From Aestuariibaculum sp. M13 (lineage in GTDB: Bacteria; Bacteroidota; Bacteroidia; Flavobacteriales; Flavobacteriaceae): a stretch of DNA of 64,000 nucleotides. This document shows, in pieces, positions 1 to 9,733 of this stretch (the stretch's first letter is position 1; every line of letters starts with the position of its first letter). A program made the position numbers and the translations under genes. Where the stretch lies: contig NZ_JANIAC010000002.1 of the NCBI RefSeq assembly GCF_024723255.1, positions 310,001-374,000 of the forward strand. Direction: 5' to 3'. The notes beneath the pieces are model-generated. The model made no database searches and was not told where the DNA came from. It saw only the letters and a list, made by a program, of their open reading frames with translations.

Positions 1-813
1 GGTTTTGTTAAATCTGTAACTATTACTTTATCAAATTCATTAAATACTAATACCAATTCTAACATGATAATTGATTTTTCAGATGTAACCTTTTGTGGTG
101 AAAATAATGAATCAAGTGATTGTATTGAAAACACGTCTTACTTTAATGTTAATCAACTTACTAACAACAACTCAAATTCCAATAGCACAACACTTTTACT
201 ACCAAATGATAATAAAAATGTATCATTTTCAATAAGTGGAATAAATCAGAAGTTAAAAGGAAAAACCGGCAGTACCTATTCAGAACAAGTTATTGTGAAT
301 TATGTCGATTCAAACGGACAAACTCAAAATTACGGTTACTATAGTGGATCTACTACATCAGAAATATCTATATATATTCCTGAAAAAATAAATTCTGTTA
401 CAATTACCTTGAATAATGAATTAAGCGGAAGTACATCCGCTAATATGTCAATTGATTTAAGTGCAGTTACCTTTTGCTCTAACCAAACTATTCAATCTAA
501 AACAGTAATCACAAAAAAAACATTAGAAAACAATTCTTTAAATAACAATGAAGAACATTTAAATAATCAAATTAATATTTACCCAAATCCCGTATCAGAA
601 AACTTATTTATTAAAGTAAACTCTTTTTTTAATCCTGAACTCGAAATTTCAATTTTCAACTTATCAGGTCAGCTGGTAAAGAAGAATATTTCACAAAACA
701 GGGATAGCTTAAATTTAAATCTTAATGAATTACCAAGTGGTTTTTACATTATTCAAATTCTGAATAGCGAAAATAAAAGTTTACTAAAGACAGAAAAACT
801 GTTAGTTAAATAA
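1..813 (+). CDS. T9SS type A sorting-domain secreted protein (5' end outside window)
   Basis: The reading frame is open from base 1, so the ATG at 64 is internal and the gene starts upstream of the window. The visible part holds two copies of a module ending in NM-x-ID-x-S-x-VTFC (about residues 5-33 and 130-160 of the visible protein), so the ectodomain is probably made of beta-sandwich repeats. The last 80 residues form a T9SS type A sorting domain with the INIYPNP motif, a FNLSGQ-V strand and a terminal KLLVK. The protein should therefore be exported by the Sec and Por systems and anchored at or released from the cell surface. Its substrate or ligand cannot be read. It is followed 45 bp later by another T9SS cargo gene on the same strand. 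Confidence 0.8.
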   Translation, partial: GFVKSVTITLSNSLNTNTNSNMIIDFSDVTFCGENNESSDCIENTSYFNVNQLTNNNSNSNSTTLLLPNDNKNVSFSISGINQKLKGKTGSTYSEQVIVNYVDSNGQTQNYGYYSGSTTSEISIYIPEKINSVTITLNNELSGSTSANMSIDLSAVTFCSNQTIQSKTVITKKTLENNSLNNNEEHLNNQINIYPNPVSENLFIKVNSFFNPELEISIFNLSGQLVKKNISQNRDSLNLNLNELPSGFYIIQILNSENKSLLKTEKLLVK

Positions 814-857
814 ATGGCACACTATAAATAAAACACAATATTTTAAACTATTATGTT

Positions 858-2240
858 ATGAAAAAAATATTACTTTTTTTAGCTGGATTATTATTTATAA
901 TTCCTACTTACAGCCAATCCCTTTTCGGTCCCAAGCAGACCATTTCAACAAGTACGGGGTACCTTCCGTATGTTATTGATTCTAAAGATTTGGATAATGA
1001 CTCTTATATCGATATTGTTATCGGTACAAATGCGGGTAATACCATTGAATGGTATAAGAACAATAAAAATGGGACTTTCACTTTACAACCACTTGTTTCG
1101 TCAACTATTTCAAGCATTGGTGGTCTTGTAATAGCCGATATTGATGGTGATAACGATAATGACATTATAGCTACATCTAGTTTGAGCAATAATTTAGTCT
1201 GGTATGAAAATAATGGTGCGGGTGAATTTAGCAGCGCCCGAATTATTGCTAGCGGTTTAACTCGTGCTGAAAAGGTTAAAGTTGCTGATATAGACAATAA
1301 TAATACTTTAGATATCATTGTAAGCGTATACGATTTAGATGTTGTTCAGTGGTATTCAAATGATGGATCTGCTAATTTTAGCGCAGCACAACCTATAAGT
1401 AATTTAGCAAATTACAGACCAGTTAGTTTTGATGTAGGAGATGTTGATAATGATGGAGATATGGATGTTGTAGTTGCCTATGACTATACCTATTTAGTGA
1501 AATTATTCTTAAATAACTATACAGGAAGCAATAGCGTTTCTTTTACACAGGCATCGAATAATGTTTCCATAAATGACTTTAAATTAAAAAATGTTTCCTT
1601 TGGTGATATTGACAATGATAATGATTTAGAAATTTTAAAGATTGACAAAAATCAAAATCCTAAATGGTATAATATTGAATCTGACGGTAGTTTTACCGAG
1701 CACACTCTATCATCTTCCGTCTCTAATCCCGCATTTGCTCAAATATCAGATTTTGATGGAGATTCAAAAAATGATATAGCTATTGGATATTCAAGCACAT
1801 CCTCTAATGCCAAAATAACCTGGTATAAAAATTCAAATTTATCAACAGAAAATACTATTGACGATTCTCAAAATAATGTCTTAGGGTTTACCGTTAACGA
1901 CTTCGATAACGACGGCGATTTAGACATTGCAAGTGTTTCTACCTCTGAAAACCATTTAAATTGGTTTGAAAATTTAACAGTATCAAAATCACTAAGTAGT
2001 GACGATTTCAATAAAAATACAATTACAATTTATCCTAATCCAACAAGTGATTATTTATATTTCAACAACTACAACCTTAGTAATAAGAACGTATCAATAT
2101 TTAATATGTTAGGCAAAAGAGTTTTAACTTCTAAAATAGAATCTTCTAATAATAGCTTAAATGTTTCTTTTTTAACAAAAGGATTGTACATTATTCAAAT
2201 ACAAGAAACAAATACCACATTAAAATTTATAAAACAATAA
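858..2240 (+). CDS. FG-GAP/VCBS-like repeat protein with T9SS sorting domain
   Basis: 460 residues. A signal peptide covers about residues 1-20 (MKKILLFLAGLLF, cut after a Ser-Gln type site). The body contains seven Asp-rich calcium-loop motifs of the form D-[VILF]-D-x-D-x-x-x-D (for example DIDGDNDND, DVDNDGDMD, DFDNDGDLD), each followed by a strand ending in a W-[YF]-x-N motif. This is typical of an integrin-alpha-like FG-GAP/VCBS beta-propeller. The C-terminus from about residue 385 is a T9SS type A sorting domain (ITIYPNP). The predicted role is an extracellular calcium-stabilised binding protein; its ligand is unknown. It ends at a strong terminator at 2264 and is probably cotranscribed with the upstream cargo gene. 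Confidence 0.85.
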   Translation: MKKILLFLAGLLFIIPTYSQSLFGPKQTISTSTGYLPYVIDSKDLDNDSYIDIVIGTNAGNTIEWYKNNKNGTFTLQPLVSSTISSIGGLVIADIDGDNDNDIIATSSLSNNLVWYENNGAGEFSSARIIASGLTRAEKVKVADIDNNNTLDIIVSVYDLDVVQWYSNDGSANFSAAQPISNLANYRPVSFDVGDVDNDGDMDVVVAYDYTYLVKLFLNNYTGSNSVSFTQASNNVSINDFKLKNVSFGDIDNDNDLEILKIDKNQNPKWYNIESDGSFTEHTLSSSVSNPAFAQISDFDGDSKNDIAIGYSSTSSNAKITWYKNSNLSTENTIDDSQNNVLGFTVNDFDNDGDLDIASVSTSENHLNWFENLTVSKSLSSDDFNKNTITIYPNPTSDYLYFNNYNLSNKNVSIFNMLGKRVLTSKIESSNNSLNVSFLTKGLYIIQIQETNTTLKFIKQ

Positions 2241-2263
2241 TTATTTTTAACTTATAAATAAAG

Positions 2264-2288
2264 GGGCAGCCAAATGGCTGCCCTTTTT
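2264..2288 (+). terminator. Rho-independent terminator
   Basis: An 8-bp GC stem (GGGCAGCC/GGCTGCCC, loop AAAT) is followed by a T5 run. It lies between the converging FG-GAP gene and the large minus-strand repeat protein and may serve both, because the opposite strand also becomes T-rich after the stem. Confidence 0.85.
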
Positions 2289-2307
2289 CATTTTAATTAA
2301 CTAACTC

Positions 2308-5300
2308 TTATTGTCGTTTTATTTGCTGTCTCTTAGAGGAAACAACTTTTTTAACTAAGGTTCCTTTATTTGTGGTTAATCTAACAAAGAACATTTGATC
2401 ATCAAAACGAGATAAATCCAGTTTCGTATTATCAACAGTTCCTTTTCTGTAATTGTTATTTACAGCTTTTTTAACCACTGCACCTTTAAGATCATAAACA
2501 TCTATTTTCACATTTGTATCGTATTCGAACTTGTAACTAACCGTTACTTCTTCTTCAAACGGCACAGGATAAGCTGTAAATGTTACTTTAGTATCTCCTA
2601 CTTTACCCCAACCATCTGTATCAACATCACATCCAACAACTGGCAATCCATTCGAGGTATCAGTATCAAATATACCTCCTTCTTCTGGAGATGCTGGATA
2701 CGGAGTACAACCTTCAGGGATATAACTTTCACAAACTACAGCATGAACAATAACATAGAAATCTCCTGACACATTTTCAAGTACTGGTGTGCAGTAATTT
2801 TGAATGTATCCTAAATCTCCTCCATTAAAACTATATTGCCCAGGGGCTACTGTATTAGCTCCTTTATTAGTTTTAGGATAAGGTTCACAACCTATATAAA
2901 CATGTGCTTCAGACATTACATAGCCAGGTTTTAAGTTATAACATACCTGCACTGTACCATCGTTGTTATACTCAACTGTTACTGTTCCTGTATTAGTGCC
3001 TTTACTTAAGTCACAACGTCCAGCTCCAGCATAAAGATCGAACTCAACTGGGGCTCCACCTTGAGCTGATGCTGGTATTCTGTTAACCCATCCCCAACGA
3101 TTGAAACCATCATTACGGAAGCAACTACTATAATCCTCATCTACAACTGTGTAATCACCAGAAACTTCAGTTTTAACTGCAAATCCAGTTTCACAATTAG
3201 GTGTACAATTATAAACTTCTACCTGGACATTACAAGTACTTGAACATCTTGTATCTTGCGAACTTTCATCATATACAGTTACTGTTAAATTATAGATGCC
3301 TTCAGGAGCTGTTCCTAATAATGTAGGATTTGCTGAGGTCGCATCATCTAAATATTCAGAACCAACGCCACTCCATACAAAACTATAAGTGCTTTGATCG
3401 TCTTCTCCTATACCTCCTGAACCTATAACGTGTAATGTTATTGGTGCTCCAACACAGGCCATTACATTATCTGCATAGGCGTTACATGATGGTGTAGGAT
3501 TTATTGTTATTAAGAAACTCTCTTCATCGTAACAGTTTGGATCAGTTCCAGTTTCTGCATACACATAAATGGTTTGTGTTGAAGTAATTGGATCTCCTAC
3601 AGATAACATAGTTCCTGTTCCTCCTGGACCTGTGTAATAATCTCCATCACCTGTTATTGCTGGAAGATTATAACTATCACAAGCTGTTACTGGATCAATC
3701 GGATCTACATCTGGTGTTACATTTATTGTTATTAAGAAACTCTCTTCATCGTAACAGTTTGGATCAGTTCCAGTTTCTGCATACACATAAATGGTTTGTG
3801 TTGAAGTAATTGGATCTCCTACAGATAACATAGTTCCTGTTCCTCCTGGACCTGTGTAATAGTCTCCATCACCTGTTATTGCTGGAAGATTATAACTATC
3901 ACAAGCTGTTACTGGGTCAATCGGATCTACATCTGGCTCTCCAATTATAGTCAACTGTAACTCTGCTTTAATAGGACAATCAACCCCTGATTTTGAAACT
4001 TTTGCAAAAAAAGTATAAAACCCGGCTTTAGCAATTAAGTCTTGAACATCTTCTAAAGTTAACACCTTATCACTAAACACCTTTGTTCCTGCATCATAGT
4101 TTTTAAACCACTCAATGACAATATCTGTTAAATCAGGAAGTAATTGAGTATTGTAGGTACTAAATGGAGTGGTTAGAGCTAAAGCTCCTTCACATGAGGA
4201 CAGAGGTACATTTTGTGGAGCTGGTGGTGCTGATATTACAACATTAACAGGTTCTGTAGTTACAGCACATCCCCAAGGACTTGTCACAGTTACTCTGTAT
4301 TGTCTTACTCCAGCCACATTGGTTGCAGCAGGATAAGTTGGAGAGTCTACCCCTACAGAAGACCATACATCTGGATCTGAACTTGTTTTTTCCTCCCAAG
4401 CATAATGATAAAGGGCTGGAGCTATATCGTCCGCAGAAGGTGTTGGTACTGCTGTAAGTGATACAGGGTCACCATCTAAACAAGCTGTACCACCTGCAAG
4501 GCTAACTTCTAACACCGGTTTATCTCCTAAATTAAAGGGCCCTCCTAAATCTTTTAACGAAGACGTCCAAGATGCTGAGGATCTTGATTTGACCATTACA
4601 GAACCTAAAGTACTTTCACAGTTACCAGATTCCGATTGTGTATCAAACCCTAAAGCTGTTGCGTTAATAGCAAATTCCACAAAAGTATCTGTAGGGTATT
4701 CTAAAACTGGCTGACTATTTCCTGAATCAATGGTTCCCCAATAAGGAGCGGGACTCGGTCCTGTATTATTTAATTGTGTAAAAACAGCCTGATCTTTACC
4801 TTGTCTCAATTTAATTTCAGCGTAACCAAAATTAGATTCATCACCTTCTATTGAGTTTGTACATGGTGTAAAATCTCCAGTAAAATCAAAAGGTCTTGCA
4901 TCATATAATGAATCATTATTAAAATCTGTTAGTGTTCCTAAAAATTGACTTATTGCATCGATATCAATCCAAACCAATAACGTTACTTCTGCTGTACGCC
5001 CACCATCTTTATAATCTACAGACAATAAAATATCTCCATGGTTATCATCAAGAACCCCTCCATCTGTAGGATCAAAATAATACGCCGTGTGACCACAATC
5101 CTCTCCCTCACCTGGATTATCATAAACAATATTCTGAATGGTACTAACTCCCTCTGGTCCATCTATTGGTTCCAAGTGTATTTTTTTCCGGTAATATTCA
5201 AAATCCAGGTGATTACTACCATCGGCATCAGCAGTAGATGCGCCTAAAAACGCCCACTCATTTGTTCCATCTTCATCACCAACATTTCCTCTTCTTAAAT

Positions 5301-5910
5301 GTCCATAAACATCTATAATATCAGTCTTAGTTGGCACACTGGCTATTTTAAACTGCCAGGCACGTGGATCATCGAAATTTTTATTAATATCCTGTTCAAA
5401 AACCGTTTTATCCGGATCGTTACCGGATTTCACATAGGTATCTCTAAAATATTTGGCATCAATCCAAACACGACCATCACCTTCAGGAGTTGTGTAAATT
5501 GGTGATGATTGCCCCAATTCTATACTGGTATTTTCTCCATTTTCAATTGTAGCAATTTTTGCTAAAGCTGAAGCTGAAAAAATATCAATTACACCTGCTC
5601 CTGTGACGGTAGTTCCATCAGGTGCTATTTTAAACCAATCATCAGTACCATATCCAAGCGTTCCGAAACCAAATATTTTTTCTCTTCCTGTATTCGGCCA
5701 CATGGATATTGTATCGTTATAAACATCTCCATCAGTACCAAAATCAGCTTTTGTTTCGGTAGATGCAGGAATAATAATCTGCGCCTTAACCGTAGTGACG
5801 CTAAACAAAAAAAGCATGAATACAAACAAGCTTAAGGCTCGTTTAACATGCTTTGATAACCAACAGTAATACGCTGTTTGATTAGTAAATCGTTGAGTAA
5901 AATTGTTCAT
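2308..5910 (-). CDS. Large secreted repeat protein with T9SS type A sorting domain
   Basis: About 1200 residues from the ATG at 5910, chosen because it starts MNNFTQ before a signal peptide (hydrophobic LSLFVFMLFLFSV, cut after VKAQ). In-frame ATGs at 5916 and 5949 would add 2 or 13 residues. The N-terminal half has no family I recognise. The middle holds Ig/PKD-like segments and an exact 74-residue tandem duplication (about residues 658-803). A Cys-rich region follows, and the C-terminus is a T9SS type A sorting domain (AYPVPFEEEV, then a DVYDLKG strand). The predicted role is a surface-exposed or released adhesin or matrix protein. It is monocistronic on the minus strand with a 600-bp divergent spacer upstream. 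Confidence 0.8.
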   Translation of the reverse strand: MNNFTQRFTNQTAYYCWLSKHVKRALSLFVFMLFLFSVTTVKAQIIIPASTETKADFGTDGDVYNDTISMWPNTGREKIFGFGTLGYGTDDWFKIAPDGTTVTGAGVIDIFSASALAKIATIENGENTSIELGQSSPIYTTPEGDGRVWIDAKYFRDTYVKSGNDPDKTVFEQDINKNFDDPRAWQFKIASVPTKTDIIDVYGHLRRGNVGDEDGTNEWAFLGASTADADGSNHLDFEYYRKKIHLEPIDGPEGVSTIQNIVYDNPGEGEDCGHTAYYFDPTDGGVLDDNHGDILLSVDYKDGGRTAEVTLLVWIDIDAISQFLGTLTDFNNDSLYDARPFDFTGDFTPCTNSIEGDESNFGYAEIKLRQGKDQAVFTQLNNTGPSPAPYWGTIDSGNSQPVLEYPTDTFVEFAINATALGFDTQSESGNCESTLGSVMVKSRSSASWTSSLKDLGGPFNLGDKPVLEVSLAGGTACLDGDPVSLTAVPTPSADDIAPALYHYAWEEKTSSDPDVWSSVGVDSPTYPAATNVAGVRQYRVTVTSPWGCAVTTEPVNVVISAPPAPQNVPLSSCEGALALTTPFSTYNTQLLPDLTDIVIEWFKNYDAGTKVFSDKVLTLEDVQDLIAKAGFYTFFAKVSKSGVDCPIKAELQLTIIGEPDVDPIDPVTACDSYNLPAITGDGDYYTGPGGTGTMLSVGDPITSTQTIYVYAETGTDPNCYDEESFLITINVTPDVDPIDPVTACDSYNLPAITGDGDYYTGPGGTGTMLSVGDPITSTQTIYVYAETGTDPNCYDEESFLITINPTPSCNAYADNVMACVGAPITLHVIGSGGIGEDDQSTYSFVWSGVGSEYLDDATSANPTLLGTAPEGIYNLTVTVYDESSQDTRCSSTCNVQVEVYNCTPNCETGFAVKTEVSGDYTVVDEDYSSCFRNDGFNRWGWVNRIPASAQGGAPVEFDLYAGAGRCDLSKGTNTGTVTVEYNNDGTVQVCYNLKPGYVMSEAHVYIGCEPYPKTNKGANTVAPGQYSFNGGDLGYIQNYCTPVLENVSGDFYVIVHAVVCESYIPEGCTPYPASPEEGGIFDTDTSNGLPVVGCDVDTDGWGKVGDTKVTFTAYPVPFEEEVTVSYKFEYDTNVKIDVYDLKGAVVKKAVNNNYRKGTVDNTKLDLSRFDDQMFFVRLTTNKGTLVKKVVSSKRQQIKRQ
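3499..3936 (-). repeat. 222-bp tandem duplication inside the large T9SS protein gene
   Basis: Two adjacent units with a period of 222 bp (74 codons) run from about 3499-3720 and 3721-3936. By eye I count only about two base differences (taataatctcc against taatagtctcc, and ggatca against gggtca). The near identity points to a recent duplication or ongoing homogenisation. Each unit encodes a DPIDPVTACDSYNLP module. Confidence 0.9.
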
Positions 5911-6488
5911 TAACATAACAGTAGTTTTAATTAGTAAATATGTTAACACAACAATCGTAAAGTTCGAAACATCTAAACTTGCTTAGCAACTCCAGGTGTT
6001 CTTTCAGAACAGGGTGACATGTGGGCATTTTAATTACCTAACAGTCGTAAAGTTCAAATTCTTTAAGCTGTAATAGCCTAAAACATAAAGTATAGAGATA
6101 AATAGGGCGGCTTACCCAACAAAAGAAAAGTTCCAGAAAACCAAAGCAATTATATAACAAATTACTCAAGTAAACTTGATAGTACAAGGATGAAAATAGG
6201 GCATTTCAAACTGCTATTAATCAAAATGCGCTTTTAACTATTAAAGAGAATAATAATATAAATATGAAAAGCATATGAGAGAATGGGTTATAACAAATAT
6301 ATGTAATAAAATACTGTTAAGCAAGAAGATTTTACCTTATAATTTATTTTTAGACCATCCGCACATTTAAACGATTAACAGATTTTTAACAATGTCTTTC
6401 ATCTCCAAAACCTGCCCTTCTATATCTTTCCGCAACTTTAAAAATAATAAGAAACCAGTAATATTCAATCGTTAATATTAAGTGAAAG
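5911..6488. other. Long divergent intergenic spacer, no gene seen
   Basis: About 580 bp separate the large minus-strand T9SS gene from the TlpA-like gene. No ORF or RNA gene is convincing. An 11-bp direct repeat TCGTAAAGTTC occurs at 5955-5965 and 6045-6055, and a small inverted repeat GTTCT-TTC-AGAAC at 5998-6010. These sit where a long 5' UTR or operator of the minus-strand gene would be. Their role is unknown. Confidence 0.4.
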
Positions 6489-6521
6489 TTGCCAGCTAAA
6501 CCATGTGTTTTTATATTTTTG
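6489..6521 (+). promoter_or_regulatory. Flavobacterial-type promoter for the TlpA-like gene
   Basis: TTG at 6489-6491, a 22-nt spacer, then TATTTTTG at 6514-6521. This matches the Bacteroidota housekeeping promoter TTG-N17-23-TAnnTTTG. Transcription would start near 6528, so the upstream ATG-like start at 6489 would be untranscribed and the start at 6546 is preferred. Confidence 0.65.
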
Positions 6522-6545
6522 AGAACATTAAATCTAAAATCAAAC

Positions 6546-7922
6546 ATGAAAAAACTACTAATCTTATCTACAGCTGTTGCTATGATAGCCTGTAAAGAAA
6601 CGCCACAAGTAGATTACGCCCTTATTGGTGGAACTATTACAAATTTTAAAACCAACGCCAAAGTAACCATTAATACGCCTGATGGGTCTGTTAAAGAAGA
6701 TTTAATGGTTGCTGAAAACGGTACTTTTGCAGATACTCTAAATACTAATAAAAATCTTTACGCTCTATACGACGGAAAGACACCTGTTTACCTTTATGTT
6801 GAACCTGGTTTTAATTTAAATGTTAATTATGATATTAACGATGTTCAAAATTCTTTAACTATTACAGGCAAGGGTGCTGAAATTAACAATTACTTAATTG
6901 CTAAAAGAAAAAAAGAAGGTGAACTTTTCGGTAAACCCAGAGAGACATATAAGCTTGAAGAAGCCGTTTATAAAGCTAAGTTAAATGATATTAAGACCGA
7001 ACTTTCTGCTTTACTTAATGAAACTAAAGGTTTACCTGAAGAGTTTAAAGCCAAAGAGTTAAGAAATATAAATTACTTCTATTTAATGCTTCATGATAAC
7101 TACGAAAATGCGCATCGAGCTTTAACGCAAAATCCAACATTCAAGGTCTCTGAAGAATTCATGAAAGAATTAGAAAACGTAGATTTTTCAAACCAAGAGG
7201 ATTTTAAATACTCAACTTATTATAAAAACTTAGTGTCCGCTCACTACAGAAATAAAGCACAGGAATTAGTTAAAAATGATTCCATTGATTATGAAGTAGC
7301 TTACTTAAAATCTGTAGCAACAATTACAAATACCGATATGAAAAATGCTTTGGCTTTCGAGTTTGCAAACCAATACATTGGTCGCGCAGAGGATGTTGAA
7401 GCGTTTTATAACTTATACATTGAAAACTCTACAAACTCAGAAAATAATGCCATCATCACTGAAAAATATAATAAGTTAATGGCCTTAGCGGAAGGAAAAC
7501 CTTCTCCAACCTTTACCGATTATGTAAATTATGAAGGAGGAAAAACATCGCTTTCAGACTTAAAAGGGAAATATGTTTACGTTGATGTTTGGGCAACCTG
7601 GTGCGGACCATGTAAACGTGAAATTCCTTTCTTAAAAGAAACTGAAGAAAAGTTTCATGATAATAACATCGAATTTGTAAGTATTTCAATTGACCAACAA
7701 AAAGATTTTGAAAAATGGAAATCTATGGTTGCTGAAAAAGAACTTAAAGGTGTTCAGTTATTTGCTGATAGTGATTGGAAATCATCTTTTGTTCAAGAGT
7801 ACCAAATTAACGGTATTCCTCGTTTTATCTTAATCGATCCGAATGGAAATATTGTAAACTCGAATGCACCAAGACCTTCAGATCCTAAATTAACAGAATT
7901 ATTTACATCGTTAGATATTTAA
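6546..7922 (+). CDS. TlpA-like thioredoxin-fold lipoprotein
   Basis: 458 residues. A lipoprotein signal peptide (MKKLLILSTAVAMIAC) puts the lipidated Cys at residue 16. The N-terminal part (about 20-110) is a DUF4369-like beta domain, the middle is helical, and the C-terminal thioredoxin fold carries WCGPC at residues 352-356 plus the cis-Pro region GIPRF. Such AhpC/TSA-Redoxin family proteins act as membrane-anchored thiol-disulfide oxidoreductases in the periplasm of Bacteroidota, with roles in cytochrome maturation or disulfide reduction. The exact partner is not readable. I chose the start at 6546 rather than the longer 6489 because it gives a clean lipobox and follows the promoter. It converges on the NAD(P)HX repair gene across a shared terminator. 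Confidence 0.85.
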   Translation: MKKLLILSTAVAMIACKETPQVDYALIGGTITNFKTNAKVTINTPDGSVKEDLMVAENGTFADTLNTNKNLYALYDGKTPVYLYVEPGFNLNVNYDINDVQNSLTITGKGAEINNYLIAKRKKEGELFGKPRETYKLEEAVYKAKLNDIKTELSALLNETKGLPEEFKAKELRNINYFYLMLHDNYENAHRALTQNPTFKVSEEFMKELENVDFSNQEDFKYSTYYKNLVSAHYRNKAQELVKNDSIDYEVAYLKSVATITNTDMKNALAFEFANQYIGRAEDVEAFYNLYIENSTNSENNAIITEKYNKLMALAEGKPSPTFTDYVNYEGGKTSLSDLKGKYVYVDVWATWCGPCKREIPFLKETEEKFHDNNIEFVSISIDQQKDFEKWKSMVAEKELKGVQLFADSDWKSSFVQEYQINGIPRFILIDPNGNIVNSNAPRPSDPKLTELFTSLDI

Positions 7923-7941
7923 TTTAAATCATTATAAAAAC

Positions 7942-7973
7942 AAAAAAAGGCAGCTATTAGGCTGCCTTTTTTT
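7942..7973. terminator. Bidirectional terminator
   Basis: The stem A7-GGCAGC/GCTGCC-T7 with a 6-nt loop (7942-7954 and 7961-7973) lies between the convergent TlpA-like and nnr genes and overlaps the nnr stop codon. Both strands have a T run after the stem. Confidence 0.85.
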
Positions 7974-9528
7974 ATTTCTGTTCCTTATTATTTTGTTCAT
8001 CTTCCTGAGTTGGTTCTGGTCGTTTAAACAAATCCAGATATGCTTCACCTATGTAACTAATAACATGACTGGCAGTTAAACTTTCGTAGCCATAATCTTC
8101 AACAGCAATATTTGCTGATTTTCCATGTAAATAAACACCAAAAACAGATGCAATCAACGGATCGTAACCTTGTGCTATTAATCCTGTAATCATCCCCGTT
8201 AAGACATCACCACTTCCTGCTGTGGCTAATCCGGGATTCCCAGTTGAATTGATATAAAGTTTCTCTTGATAGACAGTAATGGTATGTGCGCCTTTAATAA
8301 TTACAATGACATTATGTTTTTTTGAGAAGGCTTTTACCTTATTAAGCTTATCAAAATCGTCAGTCCACTCGCCTATTAATCGTTCTAATTCTTTAGGATG
8401 TGGCGTTAAAACCGTTTCAGATGGTAATAAGTCTAATAACTCAGGCGCTCTGGACAATATATTTATTCCGTCAGCATCTATTACAGACGGTATTTTATTT
8501 TGTTTAAAAAAAACTTCCAAAGCTTTAATTGTTGGCGCTGCAGTTCCAATTCCTACACCCAAACCTATAACCGTAGGCTTAATCACAAAAGAAATATTCG
8601 TGATTTTCTCCTCATTTTTATCAGTTATAACCATCGCTTCTGGAAATCCAGATTGCAAAGGTATATAGCCGCATTTTGGAACATAAGCCGTAACCAATCC
8701 TGAGCCCACCGTAAGGGCTGCTTTACTTGCCAAGGTTACCGCACCAATCTTTCCGTAGCTTCCTCCAATAATCAAACTATGGCCAAAACTACCTTTATGT
8801 GAAAATTTATCTCGCGGAATATATAAAGGAATAACTTCGTTTTTACCAATTAAATTAGCTTCAGTTTCCGTTTCAAAAATATATTGCTGGTCAAAACCAA
8901 TATCTAATACTTCCCATTGATCTGTAAACTTTGCGGTTTCTGGCAAGAAGAACACGAGTTTAGGTGTAACAAAACTCAACGTATAATTCGCTTTCACGAC
9001 ACACAAATCACTCTCAGGAACTTTATCGGTTTGTAACCCGGAAGGAATATCTACCGACAACGTAAAGGCTCTTGACTCATCAAAATGTTTAAACAATAAT
9101 AAAACCCATTGCTGCATAGGTCGGTTTAAGCCAATTCCGAAAACGGCATCAACAATTATATCGCGTTCTCCTATTTCAGGAAAGTCATCACCTTCCTTTA
9201 ATAATGTTGGCCAATCCTTTGTGGTTTGCTTAATACGGTCGTAATTAATTAAAAAATCTTTAGAACGCTTATCACTATAATTAACGATATAGGTTTTTAC
9301 ATTATACCCATCCAGAATAAGATGCCTCGCCAAAACTAACCCATCACCTCCATTATTACCTATTCCGCAAAAAATATGAATGGGTACTTGCCCACCCTGC
9401 ATGCGCCGATGAAACCAATCAAAAATTGCCATTCCTGCCCGCTCCATAAGATCTGCAGACGATATTTGTTGACGTTCTACAGTTAAACGATCGCCTTCAT
9501 AAACCTGTTCCTTCGAAAATATTTTCAT
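7972..9528 (-). CDS. nnr: Bifunctional NAD(P)H-hydrate epimerase / ADP-dependent dehydratase
   Basis: 518 residues, the normal length for the fused YjeF protein. The N-terminal YjeF_N epimerase domain (about 1-215) carries GIGNNGGDGLVLARH, which binds NAD(P)HX. The C-terminal ribokinase-like dehydratase domain (about 235-505) carries GNPGLATAGSGDVLTGMI with the catalytic Asp. Together they interconvert the R and S hydrates and dehydrate damaged NAD(P)HX back to NAD(P)H in the cytosol. The acidic low-complexity tail (QEDEQNNKEQK) is dispensable-looking. It is monocistronic and divergent from the threonine operon. Confidence 0.95.
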   Translation of the reverse strand: MKIFSKEQVYEGDRLTVERQQISSADLMERAGMAIFDWFHRRMQGGQVPIHIFCGIGNNGGDGLVLARHLILDGYNVKTYIVNYSDKRSKDFLINYDRIKQTTKDWPTLLKEGDDFPEIGERDIIVDAVFGIGLNRPMQQWVLLLFKHFDESRAFTLSVDIPSGLQTDKVPESDLCVVKANYTLSFVTPKLVFFLPETAKFTDQWEVLDIGFDQQYIFETETEANLIGKNEVIPLYIPRDKFSHKGSFGHSLIIGGSYGKIGAVTLASKAALTVGSGLVTAYVPKCGYIPLQSGFPEAMVITDKNEEKITNISFVIKPTVIGLGVGIGTAAPTIKALEVFFKQNKIPSVIDADGINILSRAPELLDLLPSETVLTPHPKELERLIGEWTDDFDKLNKVKAFSKKHNVIVIIKGAHTITVYQEKLYINSTGNPGLATAGSGDVLTGMITGLIAQGYDPLIASVFGVYLHGKSANIAVEDYGYESLTASHVISYIGEAYLDLFKRPEPTQEDEQNNKEQK

Positions 9529-9678
9529 TTATATTTTTATGTTTTAAAAAACTTCCTGTTTATAACTTCTTAATATTATCTTAAAATTATTTTGTTGAAT
9601 ATTCATTTCTCAATTCCTTTCGTGAATTTTATTAAACGAAAATCGATTCAATATAAGAATACCGTAAAAAAATTAGAT

Positions 9679-9712
9679 TTGTTTTTTTATTACATTAAAA
9701 ATAATACTTTTG
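9679..9712 (+). promoter_or_regulatory. Promoter of the threonine operon
   Basis: TTG at 9679-9681, a 23-nt spacer, then TACTTTTG at 9705-9712, a full match to the flavobacterial promoter. It lies 21 bp before the leader-peptide ATG at 9734 and about 210 bp before thrA, leaving room for an attenuator. Confidence 0.7.
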
Positions 9713-9733
9713 GAAAGTACTATTACAGAAATA

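Noticed and set aside
8279-8703. Two plus-strand ORFs opposite the nnr gene
   Set aside because: Antisense shadows of a gene with intact conserved motifs.
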